A stretch of 64,000 nucleotides of DNA from Dyadobacter sp. CY347 (GCF_021502655.1 NZ_JAKFFT010000004.1:1178001-1242000); one strand, 5' to 3'; shown: positions 42,901 through 52,356, numbered from the stretch's first letter. The notes: generated by a model from the letters alone, not told the origin. Program-made: numbers and translations.

Positions 42901-43043
42901 TTTCCTTTCAAAACCACATTTACGCCGGGTAAACCGCCTCCCGTGTTGTCAGTCACTTTTCCTTTGATGACCGTCTGCTGCGCCAGGAGCACTGTGCAGG
43001 AAGTCATTAGGAAAATCTGCAAAAGCAGTAATATTTTCTTCAT
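39957..43043 (-). CDS. susC: SusC/RagA-type TonB-dependent outer-membrane transporter (locus 2)
   Basis: The 1028-residue protein has a signal peptide ending near VLLAQQ, a CarboxypepD_reg-like domain (IKGKVTDNTGGGLPGVNVVLKG to VKLLVDTQ, about 25-110), the SusC marker LDEVVVVGYG, a plug with LLFGRAAGLQV and VSIRGKG, and a barrel ending in VSLGLRANF with terminal Phe. It imports oligosaccharides with TonB energy. The first gene of locus 2, it lies divergent from the hybrid two-component regulator with about 170 bases between the starts, which contain small dyads and are the obvious control region. Confidence 0.95.
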   Translation of the reverse strand: MKKILLLLQIFLMTSCTVLLAQQTVIKGKVTDNTGGGLPGVNVVLKGNTSGTSTDQNGDYSLALPNGATGEQTLVFSFIGYIKQEIAIANRTVIDVKLLVDTQNLDEVVVVGYGTTAKKNLTTAISKVDPTKIPTSANNNVSELLFGRAAGLQVTQQSSQPGGNISVSIRGKGDPLLVIDGVVYPGNSMEPGNGSVEMQGVNRGGLAGLNPNDIESIEFLKDASAAIYGVSAANGVMIITTKKGKAGRMSVSYDGNRSFSRNMPYLKPLSASDYMLYFNQLSKDKYQADRNMAPFGNVPADLSGYTEKFTDEQIRNAGEGTDWLGQVLRPGSIDNHNVSVNGGTEKATYFFSGNYFNQVGSMKKSDLTRFSGRLNVNFVLSKIFRLNVNVNANRNAYSNPQAGWQTGGSGTQGFNALQAALAYPSSVPVYNADGTYSQFAITGNPVSLLDIKDKTKAQGLLANTSLDIDIIPNTLTAKLLYGNNSESSIRDFYIPVTVFWGQLYKARASLAETRRQNQTMEATVSYKKSFGDWLNLDVVTGVGQYLEDFSGFSVETSDMQDAINTDNLASATGPKVIGSYRGVNKLRSFFIRSNFDFLDRYLLSLTVRRDGADKFFPDNKYQYFPSVSAGWKINNEAFMQDIPTISTLKLRASYGMTGERPGSVAYGAYGADPNAVTFNNGSAVYFPYRLTAFDNPNLRWPITKTFNAGLDFGLFKERITGSVDVFTENRTRLLSSATTQQLSIISTSPINGGHQRRKGFEFSINTENLKTKNFSWNTTLNVTHFTNRWVERFPNDPPAQYGRVNDPVGGDIIYVYQTNGILQAGQEVPAWQPASARKPGNPIFVDNNGDGKLDFNDVKSYSGIPKAIVGFGNNFTYGKFDLSLFFYGQYGAWGNDFTTLWGDPVSLLSSNQSGTERIKDAWSTSNPNGTLPGAAYNEGAIALDAGLDTRLVKRDFLRCRNITLGYTINSGGLTKYVKSLRVFADVQNAFILTGFKGVDPEIQASSIKGGPAPYPMVRTVSLGLRANF

Positions 43044-43114
43044 GGAATTGATGGATTAAGTTTATATTTTACATTATAATTCATGGTTGCAAGGTAGATC
43101 CACCGCCCAAATTC

Positions 43115-43128
43115 GATTAGAAATAATC
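43115..43128. promoter_or_regulatory. Small dyad in the divergent control region of locus 2
   Basis: GATTA-GAAA-TAATC is a perfect 5-bp inverted repeat in the 169-base region between susC and the hybrid regulator. It could be part of the binding site of the AraC-type domain of that regulator, but it is short and such sites are usually direct repeats. Tentative. Confidence 0.25.
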
Positions 43129-43212
43129 TGACGGAAAGCGATAATTTTCTGATATTTGTCTGGTATTTATTATATTTTTTGTTCAAAAAGTCAGTTTTCA
43201 CGCCAAAAGAGA

Positions 43213-46200
43213 ATGTGTCGGGTCGGTAGGATAAGCAGAACGTGGGGGATTATTTTCTTTTTAATGCTGGCGTGCCTTTCCTCGCATGGGCAGGAGAAAT
43301 TTTTCAGTACACTTTCTGTAAGCGAAGGCTTACCCACCAACCTGATCAATGCGGTTGCGCAGGACCGCAATCACTTCATCTGGATCGCCACCGGGGATGG
43401 CCTGGCCCGGTACGACGGCTATCATTTCAGGATTTTCAAAAAAGACGGAACACCAAACTCCATTCCAAGCAACGGCGTCCAGAATGTTTACGCAGATGGC
43501 GACGATCTTTGGATTGGGACAGTGAATGGGTTGAGCAAAATCAATACGATCACATTTAAAATCACCCGCATTCCCACCGGAACGCATACCAACATACGTT
43601 GCTTTTCAAAAGGTTCAGACGGCAACCTCTGGATCGGGACTATGACCGGGCTGATTAAATACAACCCGAATAATGGGACGTTCACAACGTTAACCACAAA
43701 AAACACCAACCTCAGCCATAACACCGTCCGCACGATATTTCAGGACAACAAGGGCATATTGTGGATCGGCACTTATGACAAGCTTAACAGACTGGATCCC
43801 AAAACAAGCACATTTAAAGCATTCAATCTGAAAAGAAAAGGCGCTCCGAATGTTCAGAACAACCTCATTTGCGACATTAAGCCCGTCGCAGGAAATGATT
43901 CGCTACTCTGGGTGGGCACGGAAACTGGCCTCTGCCGCTTCAATATGCTTTCCGGCGCGCGTGAAAACCTGAACGATCAGACGAAACTGAGTAATCAGGT
44001 TGTCAAGGCCATTTATACGGGCGATGATAATAAAATCTGGCTGGGCACCGATTTTGGTTTAAACATTTATAATCCCGTCAACAACACCACTGAGCACTAT
44101 TTTCACAATCCGCAATCGCCTTACTCGATTGCCAACAATGTGATCTGGCAGATATTTGAAGACCGGGCGGGTGTGGTTTGGTTTGTAACATCCAATGGGA
44201 TCAGTAAGGTGAACCAAATGGATAATCTGTATCAATACCATCATGTGATGCAGCAGGTTGGCGGGCAAACGATTGGAAGTCAGGTGAAGTCTTTTCTGGT
44301 CAGCAAGAAGGGAATTTACTGGATCGGCACGTTGCACGGCGTTATTCGTTTTGATCCAGAGACCGGTCAGAGCCGAAAGTTCAGCATTGAGTCACCCGGG
44401 CCAGGCCGTCTGATGATCAATAATGTGACCGTTTTGCATGAAGACAGGGATGAACGCATTTGGATCGGAACTGTTGCAGGCATTCACGTTTGGGATGATG
44501 CAAAGCAGAGCATGGAGACGATTACTGCCGGGCAAAATAATGGCTTGGCTTCCAATTACATTAACAATTTTGTAGAAACGCCTGACGGGACATTGCTGGT
44601 CGGAACCTGGGAAGGCGGCATTTTCAAATCGACGAAAAGTTTGAAAGACGTTAAGGATCTGCATTTTCAACTGGTGTCAAAAGCTGAGACTGATCAGTTT
44701 CTATCAGATAAAGAATCGCTATGGCTAATAGAGTTTGACGAGCTTTTTGGCCTGAATTTGAAGACAGGTATTAAGAAAAAAATCCTTCCTTTTGCCCAAG
44801 TAGCGGATCGCAAAACGGTGAGCAGCTTTTTCAAATCCCAAAGCGGAAGCATCTGGGCTGCCACAGAGAATGGACTGGTTGAATATGTCCCTTCCACAAA
44901 CAAAGCATCTTTTCACGCCATCCCGAACCATAACATGGCCAGGGCCACCATCACGGAAGATCAAAAGGGCAATATCTGGGTTGCAACCAATACGGCCCTG
45001 GAAAAGTTTACGCCTGTAAGCGGGAAAGTAGAATTTTACCCGCTCAATAAAAATCTTCCTATTAAAAGTTTCTATGCGGGTTGTGTGGGCAGATCAGCTT
45101 CCGGTGAACTGTTTTTTGGCGGAGACAATGGTTATATCTCGTTTTCACCGGAAAAGGCGATCCCAAATGGCTATCAGCCCAGGGTGGTTCTGACCGATTT
45201 GTTGCTCAATAACAAGAAAGTGGAAATCGGTGAAAAAGTAGATGACCGCGTGATTCTGGACCGGGACATTTCCTATATGCCCAAAATAGAGCTCGATTAT
45301 GGACAGCGCTCGCTTGAATTGAAATTTGCATCATTGCATTTCTGGCAACCGGAAATGAACACGTATTCCTACAAGCTGGAAGGTGCCGACAAAAACTGGA
45401 CGACGACATCAGGCAATAAAAACTTTGCCGTATACTCGAACCTCTCGCCCGGAACCTACACTTTTAAGGTAAGAGGCACCAACAATAACGGGATTTGGAG
45501 CAAAGAAACAAGCACAACTGAAATCACCATTAATCCGCCATTGCTGCTAAGCAAAGGGTTTTTGGCTTTGTACGTAATGTTGATCGCAGCGGGCGTTTAT
45601 GTTGCATTGAAAATCTATTCCGGCAGGATCAAATTGGAAAACGAACTGAAAATTAGTAAGTTGGAAATTGCGCATGCTGAAGAAATAGAGCAAACCAAAG
45701 AGCAGTTTTTCACCAATATTTCCCACGAGCTGCGCACGCCGATCAGCCTTATACTGCCGCCCATTCACCAGATCATGCGAAATGGGAAGCTGGATGCTGA
45801 TAATTTCAAGCTGATCTCCCTCGCCGAAAAGAATTCGCACCGCTTACTGCGTGTGGTAAACCAGGTGCTGGATTTCAAGAAAATGCAGGAAGATAAATTG
45901 TATTTGAACACCTCTAAAATCGAAATTATCGGCTTGCTGCGGGAGCTCTACTCGCATTTTGCCGACAAAGCAGCCAGGCACGAGGTCGATTATACATTTA
46001 CCAGCAACACACCCGAATTTGAGCTATTTGCCGACGCGGAGAAGATCGAAACAATCGTGTTGAACCTCCTCTCAAATGCATTCAAGTTCACCCCAAAGGG
46101 CGGCTGCATTGCCTTTGACGTTCAGATTATAAACGATGAAAATCCCGCTGATTTTGCATTACAAATTGGCATTTCCGACACGGGTGTAGGCATTTCAGCA

Positions 46201-47274
46201 GAAGATCAAAAACGCATTTTCGAACGCTTTTACCAGACCGCTGAATCCAGAAAACGGGAAATGGGGTCGGGGATCGGGCTGGCGCTCACGCTAGAATATG
46301 TGAAAATGCACGGCGGGGAAATACAGCTCGAAAGTGAGCCGGGAAAAGGCAGTAAATTCACTATTTTGCTTCCAAAAGGAAACGCGGAGCAACTGACTGC
46401 GGAACGCGTTGAGCCGGATTCATATCCGATGTTCGAGGGGAAATCTCAAAATACAGAATTGTACGAAGCGGTGCATTCAGATGCGGAAAAACCACTTGTG
46501 ATGATCGTCGAAGACAATCCGGATATGGTTGATTTTATACGCCTTACGCTGCAAGATAAATATCGTTTTGTGGTTGCGGGAGATGGGGAAGAAGGTTTGC
46601 GGAAGGCCACCCAGTTCCTGCCGGACGTGATTATTTCAGACGTAATGATGCCCGTTATGGATGGTCTGACATTCTGTAAAATGCTCAAAAGCAATCCCAA
46701 AACCAGCCGCACGGCAGTGATACTGCTCACTGCGCGTAGTTTGACCTCCCAGAAAATCGAAGGAATCAGGATCGGTGCCGACGCTTACATTACCAAACCG
46801 TTTGACATAGAACTACTTGATGCGCAGATCGGCAATCTTTTGCAACGTAAGGAAGAATTGAGCACCTATGTCCGTCAGAATCTGATCGTAACACCGGAAT
46901 TGAAAGACGGGAAGGAAAATGTAGATGAGAAGTTTGTCAAAAAAGTGATGAGTATCGTTGAAGTTCACATTTCCGATCCTGAATTTAATGTGGAAGTGTT
47001 AGCCTCAGAAATGGGCATGAGCTCAGCGCATTTGTCCCGGAAATTGAAAACTTTGACGCAATTTTCGGCCAATGAGATCATTAAAAAATACCGTATAAAA
47101 AAAGCTTCCCTGCTGCTGAAAAATAATGAGGGCAATGTGTCCGAGGTGATGTATGATGTAGGTTTCTCGAATCTCTCGTATTTTTCTAAATGTTTTAGGG
47201 AGGAGTTTGGGGTTACGCCAAAGGAATATGGCAAGAAGGCTTTGGGAAAGTTTAATACAGAGCAGATTTTCTAA
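43213..47274 (+). CDS. Hybrid two-component system regulator (HTCS) of locus 2
   Basis: About 1353 residues with the complete HTCS order: signal peptide, two beta-propellers made of Reg_prop repeats (about 25-680; repeated WIGT/LWIG patterns), a Y_Y_Y domain (about 690-770), a membrane helix (about 780-800), HisKA with His838 in ISHELRTPISL, HATPase (NLLSNAFKFTPKGG, GSGIGLALTLEYV), receiver with Asp1143 in IISDVMMPVMDG and Lys in YITKPFD, and an AraC DNA-binding domain (about 1235-1345, MGMSSAHLSRKLK, VGFSNLSYFSKCFREEFGVTPKEY). HTCS proteins sense an oligosaccharide in the periplasm and switch on the adjacent locus. The frame opens at a TTG at 43156, but ATG 43213 gives a better signal peptide. 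It is divergent to susC and almost certainly its activator. Confidence 0.94.
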   Translation: MCRVGRISRTWGIIFFLMLACLSSHGQEKFFSTLSVSEGLPTNLINAVAQDRNHFIWIATGDGLARYDGYHFRIFKKDGTPNSIPSNGVQNVYADGDDLWIGTVNGLSKINTITFKITRIPTGTHTNIRCFSKGSDGNLWIGTMTGLIKYNPNNGTFTTLTTKNTNLSHNTVRTIFQDNKGILWIGTYDKLNRLDPKTSTFKAFNLKRKGAPNVQNNLICDIKPVAGNDSLLWVGTETGLCRFNMLSGARENLNDQTKLSNQVVKAIYTGDDNKIWLGTDFGLNIYNPVNNTTEHYFHNPQSPYSIANNVIWQIFEDRAGVVWFVTSNGISKVNQMDNLYQYHHVMQQVGGQTIGSQVKSFLVSKKGIYWIGTLHGVIRFDPETGQSRKFSIESPGPGRLMINNVTVLHEDRDERIWIGTVAGIHVWDDAKQSMETITAGQNNGLASNYINNFVETPDGTLLVGTWEGGIFKSTKSLKDVKDLHFQLVSKAETDQFLSDKESLWLIEFDELFGLNLKTGIKKKILPFAQVADRKTVSSFFKSQSGSIWAATENGLVEYVPSTNKASFHAIPNHNMARATITEDQKGNIWVATNTALEKFTPVSGKVEFYPLNKNLPIKSFYAGCVGRSASGELFFGGDNGYISFSPEKAIPNGYQPRVVLTDLLLNNKKVEIGEKVDDRVILDRDISYMPKIELDYGQRSLELKFASLHFWQPEMNTYSYKLEGADKNWTTTSGNKNFAVYSNLSPGTYTFKVRGTNNNGIWSKETSTTEITINPPLLLSKGFLALYVMLIAAGVYVALKIYSGRIKLENELKISKLEIAHAEEIEQTKEQFFTNISHELRTPISLILPPIHQIMRNGKLDADNFKLISLAEKNSHRLLRVVNQVLDFKKMQEDKLYLNTSKIEIIGLLRELYSHFADKAARHEVDYTFTSNTPEFELFADAEKIETIVLNLLSNAFKFTPKGGCIAFDVQIINDENPADFALQIGISDTGVGISAEDQKRIFERFYQTAESRKREMGSGIGLALTLEYVKMHGGEIQLESEPGKGSKFTILLPKGNAEQLTAERVEPDSYPMFEGKSQNTELYEAVHSDAEKPLVMIVEDNPDMVDFIRLTLQDKYRFVVAGDGEEGLRKATQFLPDVIISDVMMPVMDGLTFCKMLKSNPKTSRTAVILLTARSLTSQKIEGIRIGADAYITKPFDIELLDAQIGNLLQRKEELSTYVRQNLIVTPELKDGKENVDEKFVKKVMSIVEVHISDPEFNVEVLASEMGMSSAHLSRKLKTLTQFSANEIIKKYRIKKASLLLKNNEGNVSEVMYDVGFSNLSYFSKCFREEFGVTPKEYGKKALGKFNTEQIF

Positions 47275-47454
47275 ACATTTCGGTTTTTTTAACCTAAAAC
47301 ACATCTGATGGATATGTGGATTCCATCCGTTTTCACTATCAATGATCGGTTTCGTCGTGTTGAACCCAATGTGCGAAAATACTGTGACCCTACTATTACG
47401 GAAAAACAAAATTTGTGTAACTTCCGCTATACTTACACTCAACCCTAACTTCCT

Positions 47455-48813
47455 GTGCGTTACCTCTATCCGCTTCTGCTAATTGTTTTATTAGTTACCT
47501 GTAAAAAGGAAGATGAAGGGCCTGCTCCCGAAATGGTAACCCAGAACCTGCCAACCGGTTTACTTTCTTTTACGATTGACGAAGTGCCCCAGGAAAATAT
47601 CCGCTTTGCCACGATCGAACAAAACGGGCCGCACCACGATCGGATCGTGATCACATTGCCTAAGGAATATGCAAAAGGTGACGAAATGACGGTCACGATC
47701 AAAATGATGGAAGGTTTTCTCATTCGGGACGGTTCCATGAACGAATACAACCCGAGCGAAATGAAGCTGAACTTTTCAAAAACGGGCTGCCTTGCATTTA
47801 CCGTCTATGATAAGAAAAACGACGTTTACCCGGGCGCCTTTTATTTATACGTTGATCCGACAATCCCAATGACGGCCCCTTCGACGGGCAAAAACTACGA
47901 AGAGACGTTAGACGGCACAGAAACTTTCGTATACATCCCTGTCCAGAATCTAGGGACCGCAGAAACCATTACTGAAAACAATAAATGGGTTAGTGACGTT
48001 GAAATCTTTATCAAAAACAAGAAAACCGGCGTCGTGACCCCTTCCCGCGGGGCATACTATCTCGAAAACCCTAATAATGATCTGTTTGCCATGATCCCCG
48101 CAGCAATGGAAGCCGGGGAATACGAGCTCACGGTGCAGAAGCAAAACCGAAAGGTCGTTATCCCGGATGCGCTTGTTTTGAAATATGGAAAGTCAATTGT
48201 ACGAATGTTACCTTTTACCTCGGCCAGCAAGGACACTTCAAACAGCATCAGCTATTCTGGTTACAACCTATTGCCGGAACATAAGTATATCATGGAACTC
48301 AAAAATGATTTCACTTCACCAAAACGGGTAACATTATCGCCTACCAACTATTTAACTTTAAAACAGGAAATTCCAGCTTCTTTTCCAAGTGGGAATTACG
48401 AAGCGACACTTTTTATCGATGGCAAGGAAATGCCATCATATTGGAATTATAACCGCAATATCCTCGAAATCAAAAAAGACGCCAGACAGCCAAGTTTAGC
48501 CACCCTTTCGAATGAAAGAAATGCTGTATTGGGCGAAGTAACGCTTTACAAAGCTATCACAACCTTCAAGAAAAGCGAACCAATTATTGCCGATCTGCGC
48601 GACGGAGGTAACAAGAGCAACATCATTATGTTTTTAAAAAATGTTGCTTCGGGTAAAACTTTCGAATTGCCTTTCTCCGGCAAGACTGACTCTTTCATCC
48701 CTTTCTCGCTCTTTAACATTCCCAAAGAAGTTCCGGTAGGAAAGTATGAGGTATTTGTAAGCGAAGTTGACAAAATCAGTGAGCGATATCATAAGATCAT
48801 CACCATTGAATAG
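47455..48813 (+). CDS. Lipoprotein of unknown function with repeated Ig-like units
   Basis: The 452-residue lipoprotein starts at GTG 47455; the signal peptide is short with the lipobox LLVTC (Cys16) and then KKEDEG. The body is beta-rich and seems to contain several Ig-like units (around 30-125, 130-230, 235-330, 335-450) with motifs such as YAKGDEMTVTIKM and ISYSGYNLLPEHKYIMEL, similar in style to IPT/TIG surface proteins, but no exact family is recognised. It is separated by 180 bases from the regulator upstream and by 357 bases from the next gene, so it is probably monocistronic. Its function may be adhesion or glycan binding; nothing shows it directly. Confidence 0.7.
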   Translation: MRYLYPLLLIVLLVTCKKEDEGPAPEMVTQNLPTGLLSFTIDEVPQENIRFATIEQNGPHHDRIVITLPKEYAKGDEMTVTIKMMEGFLIRDGSMNEYNPSEMKLNFSKTGCLAFTVYDKKNDVYPGAFYLYVDPTIPMTAPSTGKNYEETLDGTETFVYIPVQNLGTAETITENNKWVSDVEIFIKNKKTGVVTPSRGAYYLENPNNDLFAMIPAAMEAGEYELTVQKQNRKVVIPDALVLKYGKSIVRMLPFTSASKDTSNSISYSGYNLLPEHKYIMELKNDFTSPKRVTLSPTNYLTLKQEIPASFPSGNYEATLFIDGKEMPSYWNYNRNILEIKKDARQPSLATLSNERNAVLGEVTLYKAITTFKKSEPIIADLRDGGNKSNIIMFLKNVASGKTFELPFSGKTDSFIPFSLFNIPKEVPVGKYEVFVSEVDKISERYHKIITIE

Positions 48814-48924
48814 CGTCGAATCTGGCTTAAATTAATCCCCCTTCATTACTCGCGTGCATATGCAATTAAAAGCGATGATCTAATTGTATACGGCCAGTTC
48901 GAAGCTTCACTTTGTGAAAACTTT

Positions 48925-48959
48925 TTTTTGCGACTGTATTACTGATGCAGTCGCAAAAA
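48925..48959. terminator. Strong bidirectional-type terminator hairpin
   Basis: TTTTTGCGACTG (48925-48936) and CAGTCGCAAAAA (48948-48959) form a perfect 12-bp inverted repeat with an 11-base loop; T-run on one side and A-run on the other give the form of a rho-independent terminator readable from both directions. It lies 112 bases after the lipoprotein stop. Confidence 0.75.
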
Positions 48960-48962
48960 CCT

Positions 48963-48978
48963 CCTGGTTTTCACCAGG
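48963..48978. terminator. Second small hairpin after the terminator
   Basis: CCTGGT (48963-48968) and ACCAGG (48973-48978) with a 4-base loop, followed by TTTTCTTT, form a short second terminator-like hairpin directly behind the first. Together the two separate the lipoprotein unit from the CheB-CheR gene. Confidence 0.5.
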
Positions 48979-49044
48979 TTTTCTTTACTTCACCATCTCT
49001 GTTAGGTAACCATCCCGATTACTGACCAGCCGACAATTTTAGTT

Positions 49045-49052
49045 TACATTTG
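49045..49052 (+). promoter_or_regulatory. Candidate Bacteroidota -7 box (TACATTTG)
   Basis: TACATTTG is an exact match to TAnnTTTG and lies 118 bases before the CheB-CheR-kinase start. At the expected -33 position CTG rather than TTG is found. Transcription would start near 49057-49060, at the edge of the dyad described next. Confidence 0.5.
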
Positions 49053-49056
49053 GTTG

Positions 49057-49089
49057 CTTTAATGTGAAAATCATTATAACACATTAAAG
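49057..49089. promoter_or_regulatory. 10-bp inverted repeat next to the promoter of the CheB-CheR-kinase gene
   Basis: CTTTAATGTG (49057-49066) and CACATTAAAG (49080-49089) are perfect inverted repeats 13 bases apart, just downstream of the TACATTTG box. In DNA it could be an operator spanning the transcription start; in RNA it would be a 5' hairpin. Confidence 0.5.
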
Positions 49090-49108
49090 AACTTTCTGTA
49101 CATTATAG

Positions 49109-49124
49109 CACTAAATATTTAGTG
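49109..49124. promoter_or_regulatory. 16-bp perfect palindrome before the CheB-CheR-kinase gene
   Basis: CACTAAATATTTAGTG is perfectly palindromic over all 16 bases and ends 46 bases before the start codon. This is a typical operator shape for a dimeric regulator. Which protein binds is unknown. Confidence 0.5.
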
Positions 49125-49170
49125 ATGTGGCAGTAACAGTCGACATCCGTGCACCTTACCTCTCCACTTA

Positions 49171-52100
49171 ATGAATTCAATTGAACCACATCACATCGTT
49201 GCCATCGGCGCATCGGCCGGAGGCCTTGATGAGCTGATTGCCTTTTTTGAAAATACCCCGCTGGATGGTGTTGCCTATATTGTCGTCCAGCACTTGTCGG
49301 CTGATTATGAAAGCATGTTGGCAGAAGTCTTATCCCGCTACAGCAAGCTTACTATGGTGCAGGCGGCAGAAGGGATGGGTGTTGAGTCCAATTTTGTCTA
49401 TGTGATTCCCGGAGATAAGTTTATGACCATTAACAGGGGACATTTACATTTAAGTGATAAATCCAAAGAGCGCAGTCCGCACCTGACCATCAATACATTT
49501 TTAGCCTCCCTTGCTACCGAATGTGGCCCCAAGGCAATTGGTGTCATCCTGTCAGGCCTGGGCTCTGATGGCAGCGAAGGCGTGAAAGCGATCAAGAAGA
49601 CTGGCGGAATGTTGATCGCCAGAAACCCGGAAACCACAGAATTCAACAGCATGCCTTCCAATGCCATTGCCACCGGAATGGTGGATTTCATTGCGGAGCC
49701 AGAGGCTATGCCCGCCATAATTGAAGATTATGTAAATCGGGAAATCGAATTACTCGCAGCCAGCATCTCTGATGGGAAAAATGTGGCCAGTTTAATTGGG
49801 CTTATCAGCCAACAGTTGCCCCTGGATTTCTCAGACTACAAGCAGTCTACCATTTTGCGCCGGATCAAAAGAAGGGCGGCCTATAATAACTTCGAGCAGC
49901 TTGAAAGTTACCTCGAATTTGCCAAAGGTTCCCCTGATGAAATTGAAGCGCTTGCCAAAGATTTCCTGATCAGCGTAACTGCTTTTTTCAGGGATACCGA
50001 AGCCTTCGATGCGCTGGAAAAGCGGGTCCTCCCTTCCATACTGGAAAGTCTTTCGCGTGGCCAGGAGATCAGGATATGGGTTACGGGCTGCGCAACGGGC
50101 GAAGAAGCATACTCGATGGCCATCCTGGTGCGGGAGCTTTTGGGAGAAAAGGTCCAAGACCATGAAGTGAAGATCTTTGCTACCGATATCGACACAGCTG
50201 CACTGGCCCATGCCGGTAAAGGCATCTATACTGCTGCTGTGGTGTCCAGAATGCCGCAAGCTTATCTTGAAAAATACTTTGTGCAGGAAGGGGAACATTA
50301 CAAGGTAACTGGTGCCTTGCGGAAAATGGTCATATTTTCCAGGCACGATCTGGTGAAAAACCCGCCCTATTGCAATATGCATCTGATCAGCTGCCGCAAT
50401 TTGCTTATCTACATGACTCCGACATTGCAGCAGAAAATCTATCATATGCTCCTTTTTGGGCTTAAACCCGAGGGATATCTTTTTCTTGGGTCCAGTGAGA
50501 ACCCGTCGCCGATATTAAAAAGCCTGAAAATCATTGATAAAAGTGCGAAGATCTACCAGAAACTGGATGCAGTCCAATCGGTAAACTTCGAGACATTTAT
50601 ACTGCCGGAATATACCTACCAGAAGCCGTCCAGCTTAGGGATTTCTCAGCCGGAAACAAATAAAATAGCCGACCGTATCCTGGATGCGGCAATCCATGAA
50701 ACGGTCCTGAATGAAGAGCAGCGCCTGCTTATTTGTGTTGATGAAAACAACAAGGTGCTCAAATCCTATGGCCCTACCGGCAGGTTCCTTGCCCAGAAGA
50801 TTTTAACTTCGGATCTGACAGAACTGTTACCAGGTCCATTGAACATCGCTTACAAGACCGCCTGTAAAAAAGTCAGCGAAATCCATAAACGAGCAGTCGT
50901 CAAAGGGGTGCAGATCCAGCAGGGAGAGCAGGCAATTAAAGTAAACCTATCTGTTAGTCCGGTTGTTCACAAAGGCCGGCTTAATGGGTTTTTAGTGGTC
51001 CAGTTTTCGGAGCATGAGGGTTTTGAACAACCTTCAAATGAAATTCAGTTTGACCAGAAGTTGTTTCTGGACGATTATACCCGGTTTTTGGAACAGGAAA
51101 ACAAGGACCTCAAGGAACAACTGGCCACTGCCAGCGAAAAGCTGTTTGCACTCAACGAAAACATGCAGTCCTTTAATGAGGAGCTGCTCTCAGCCAACGA
51201 AGAGATGCAGAGCACCAACGAGGAAATGCAGTCCATTAATGAAGAATTGCACACAATCAATGCGGATTACCAGTTAAAGAATCGGGAGCTGCTAGACCTC
51301 AACGATGATTTGAACAATTACTTCAAAAGCAATATCAACGGCCAGCTCTTTGTCAGCTCGGACCTTCGGCTGATGCGCTTTTCGCCGGGTACAGTCCGGC
51401 ATATCAACTTGGTTGAAAGCGACATTGGACGTCCGATCAGTAATATTTCTACCAATTTCAGGTTTGAAAGCCTTTCTGAGGATATTAACCATGTCCTGGA
51501 AAACGGTTATTCCATCACCCGGGAAATCCAGGCCAATGATGGCAAGTGGTACCAGGTCATGACTATGGCCTATATTCAGCAGCAGGGCAATAAAAGGACC
51601 GGCGCCATTATCACTTTTAATGACATTACCGGCCTGAAAGAGATACAACAGCAGCTGGACAAAAAGAACGAGATCCTAACCCGTATCAATGCCGATCTGG
51701 ATAACTTTGTCCACACGGCGTCCCATGACCTGCTTGCCCCGCTGGGGAATATCGAAGTTAGTATTTCCTTGATGGAGGATATACCCGTTGACAATCCCGA
51801 GCTCAAACCATTTCTGGCTGTCATCCGTGATTCAGTAAAAAAATTCAGTTCCCTGGTGAAAGACATTGGCGCTGTGGCGAGGATCGAAGACGAAGCCATT
51901 TCAACAGAGATGGTAGACCTGAATGAAATTCTGGACAGCATCATATGGAGCCTGGGTGATAAAATCAAACAGACCGGCGCAACGATTACCAGTGACTTGA
52001 AAGTGAGTCAGATTCTTTTTTCCAAAAAAAACCTGAGAAGCATCTTGTTCAACCTGGTCTCAAATGCGATCAAATACCGGTCCGAGGATGCGCCTTTTGT

Positions 52101-52356
52101 CACCATCCAAACGTCAATGGTAGGGGAATTTACCGCATTGTCTGTCCAGGACAACGGGAGCGGGATGGAACAAAAGGATATTGAGAATATTTTTCAAAAG
52201 TACCATAGGCTCCAAACGGCCCATGAAGGACAGGGCATCGGGCTTTATCTGGCTAAAAAAATCATTGATGCGGCCGGTGGCAGTATCCGGGTTGAAAGCA
52301 CCCCGGGTACGGGAAGTAAGTTCGTGATCTATTTTCCGATAGCCGGGCTGCAATAA
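49171..52356 (+). CDS. CheB-CheR-PAS-histidine kinase fusion protein
   Basis: The 1061-residue cytoplasmic protein begins with a CheB-type methylesterase domain (about 5-190; IGASAGG with Ser15, VQHLS with His41, GLGSDG with Asp133), followed by CheR (N-terminal helical part about 205-255 with STILRRIKRRA, methyltransferase part to about 480 with VTGCATGEEAYS and NLLIYM). A PAS-like region (about 500-630), a long coiled coil (about 645-725 with a repeated NEEMQS pattern) and a second PAS (about 725-840) follow, then HisKA with His852 (TASHDLLAPLG) and an ATPase with NLVSNAIKY and GQGIGLYLAKK. No receiver domain and no chemoreceptor are nearby. Such proteins are known from many bacteria but their target is generally unclear. 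A second CheB gene follows after 69 bases. Confidence 0.92.
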   Translation: MNSIEPHHIVAIGASAGGLDELIAFFENTPLDGVAYIVVQHLSADYESMLAEVLSRYSKLTMVQAAEGMGVESNFVYVIPGDKFMTINRGHLHLSDKSKERSPHLTINTFLASLATECGPKAIGVILSGLGSDGSEGVKAIKKTGGMLIARNPETTEFNSMPSNAIATGMVDFIAEPEAMPAIIEDYVNREIELLAASISDGKNVASLIGLISQQLPLDFSDYKQSTILRRIKRRAAYNNFEQLESYLEFAKGSPDEIEALAKDFLISVTAFFRDTEAFDALEKRVLPSILESLSRGQEIRIWVTGCATGEEAYSMAILVRELLGEKVQDHEVKIFATDIDTAALAHAGKGIYTAAVVSRMPQAYLEKYFVQEGEHYKVTGALRKMVIFSRHDLVKNPPYCNMHLISCRNLLIYMTPTLQQKIYHMLLFGLKPEGYLFLGSSENPSPILKSLKIIDKSAKIYQKLDAVQSVNFETFILPEYTYQKPSSLGISQPETNKIADRILDAAIHETVLNEEQRLLICVDENNKVLKSYGPTGRFLAQKILTSDLTELLPGPLNIAYKTACKKVSEIHKRAVVKGVQIQQGEQAIKVNLSVSPVVHKGRLNGFLVVQFSEHEGFEQPSNEIQFDQKLFLDDYTRFLEQENKDLKEQLATASEKLFALNENMQSFNEELLSANEEMQSTNEEMQSINEELHTINADYQLKNRELLDLNDDLNNYFKSNINGQLFVSSDLRLMRFSPGTVRHINLVESDIGRPISNISTNFRFESLSEDINHVLENGYSITREIQANDGKWYQVMTMAYIQQQGNKRTGAIITFNDITGLKEIQQQLDKKNEILTRINADLDNFVHTASHDLLAPLGNIEVSISLMEDIPVDNPELKPFLAVIRDSVKKFSSLVKDIGAVARIEDEAISTEMVDLNEILDSIIWSLGDKIKQTGATITSDLKVSQILFSKKNLRSILFNLVSNAIKYRSEDAPFVTIQTSMVGEFTALSVQDNGSGMEQKDIENIFQKYHRLQTAHEGQGIGLYLAKKIIDAAGGSIRVESTPGTGSKFVIYFPIAGLQ

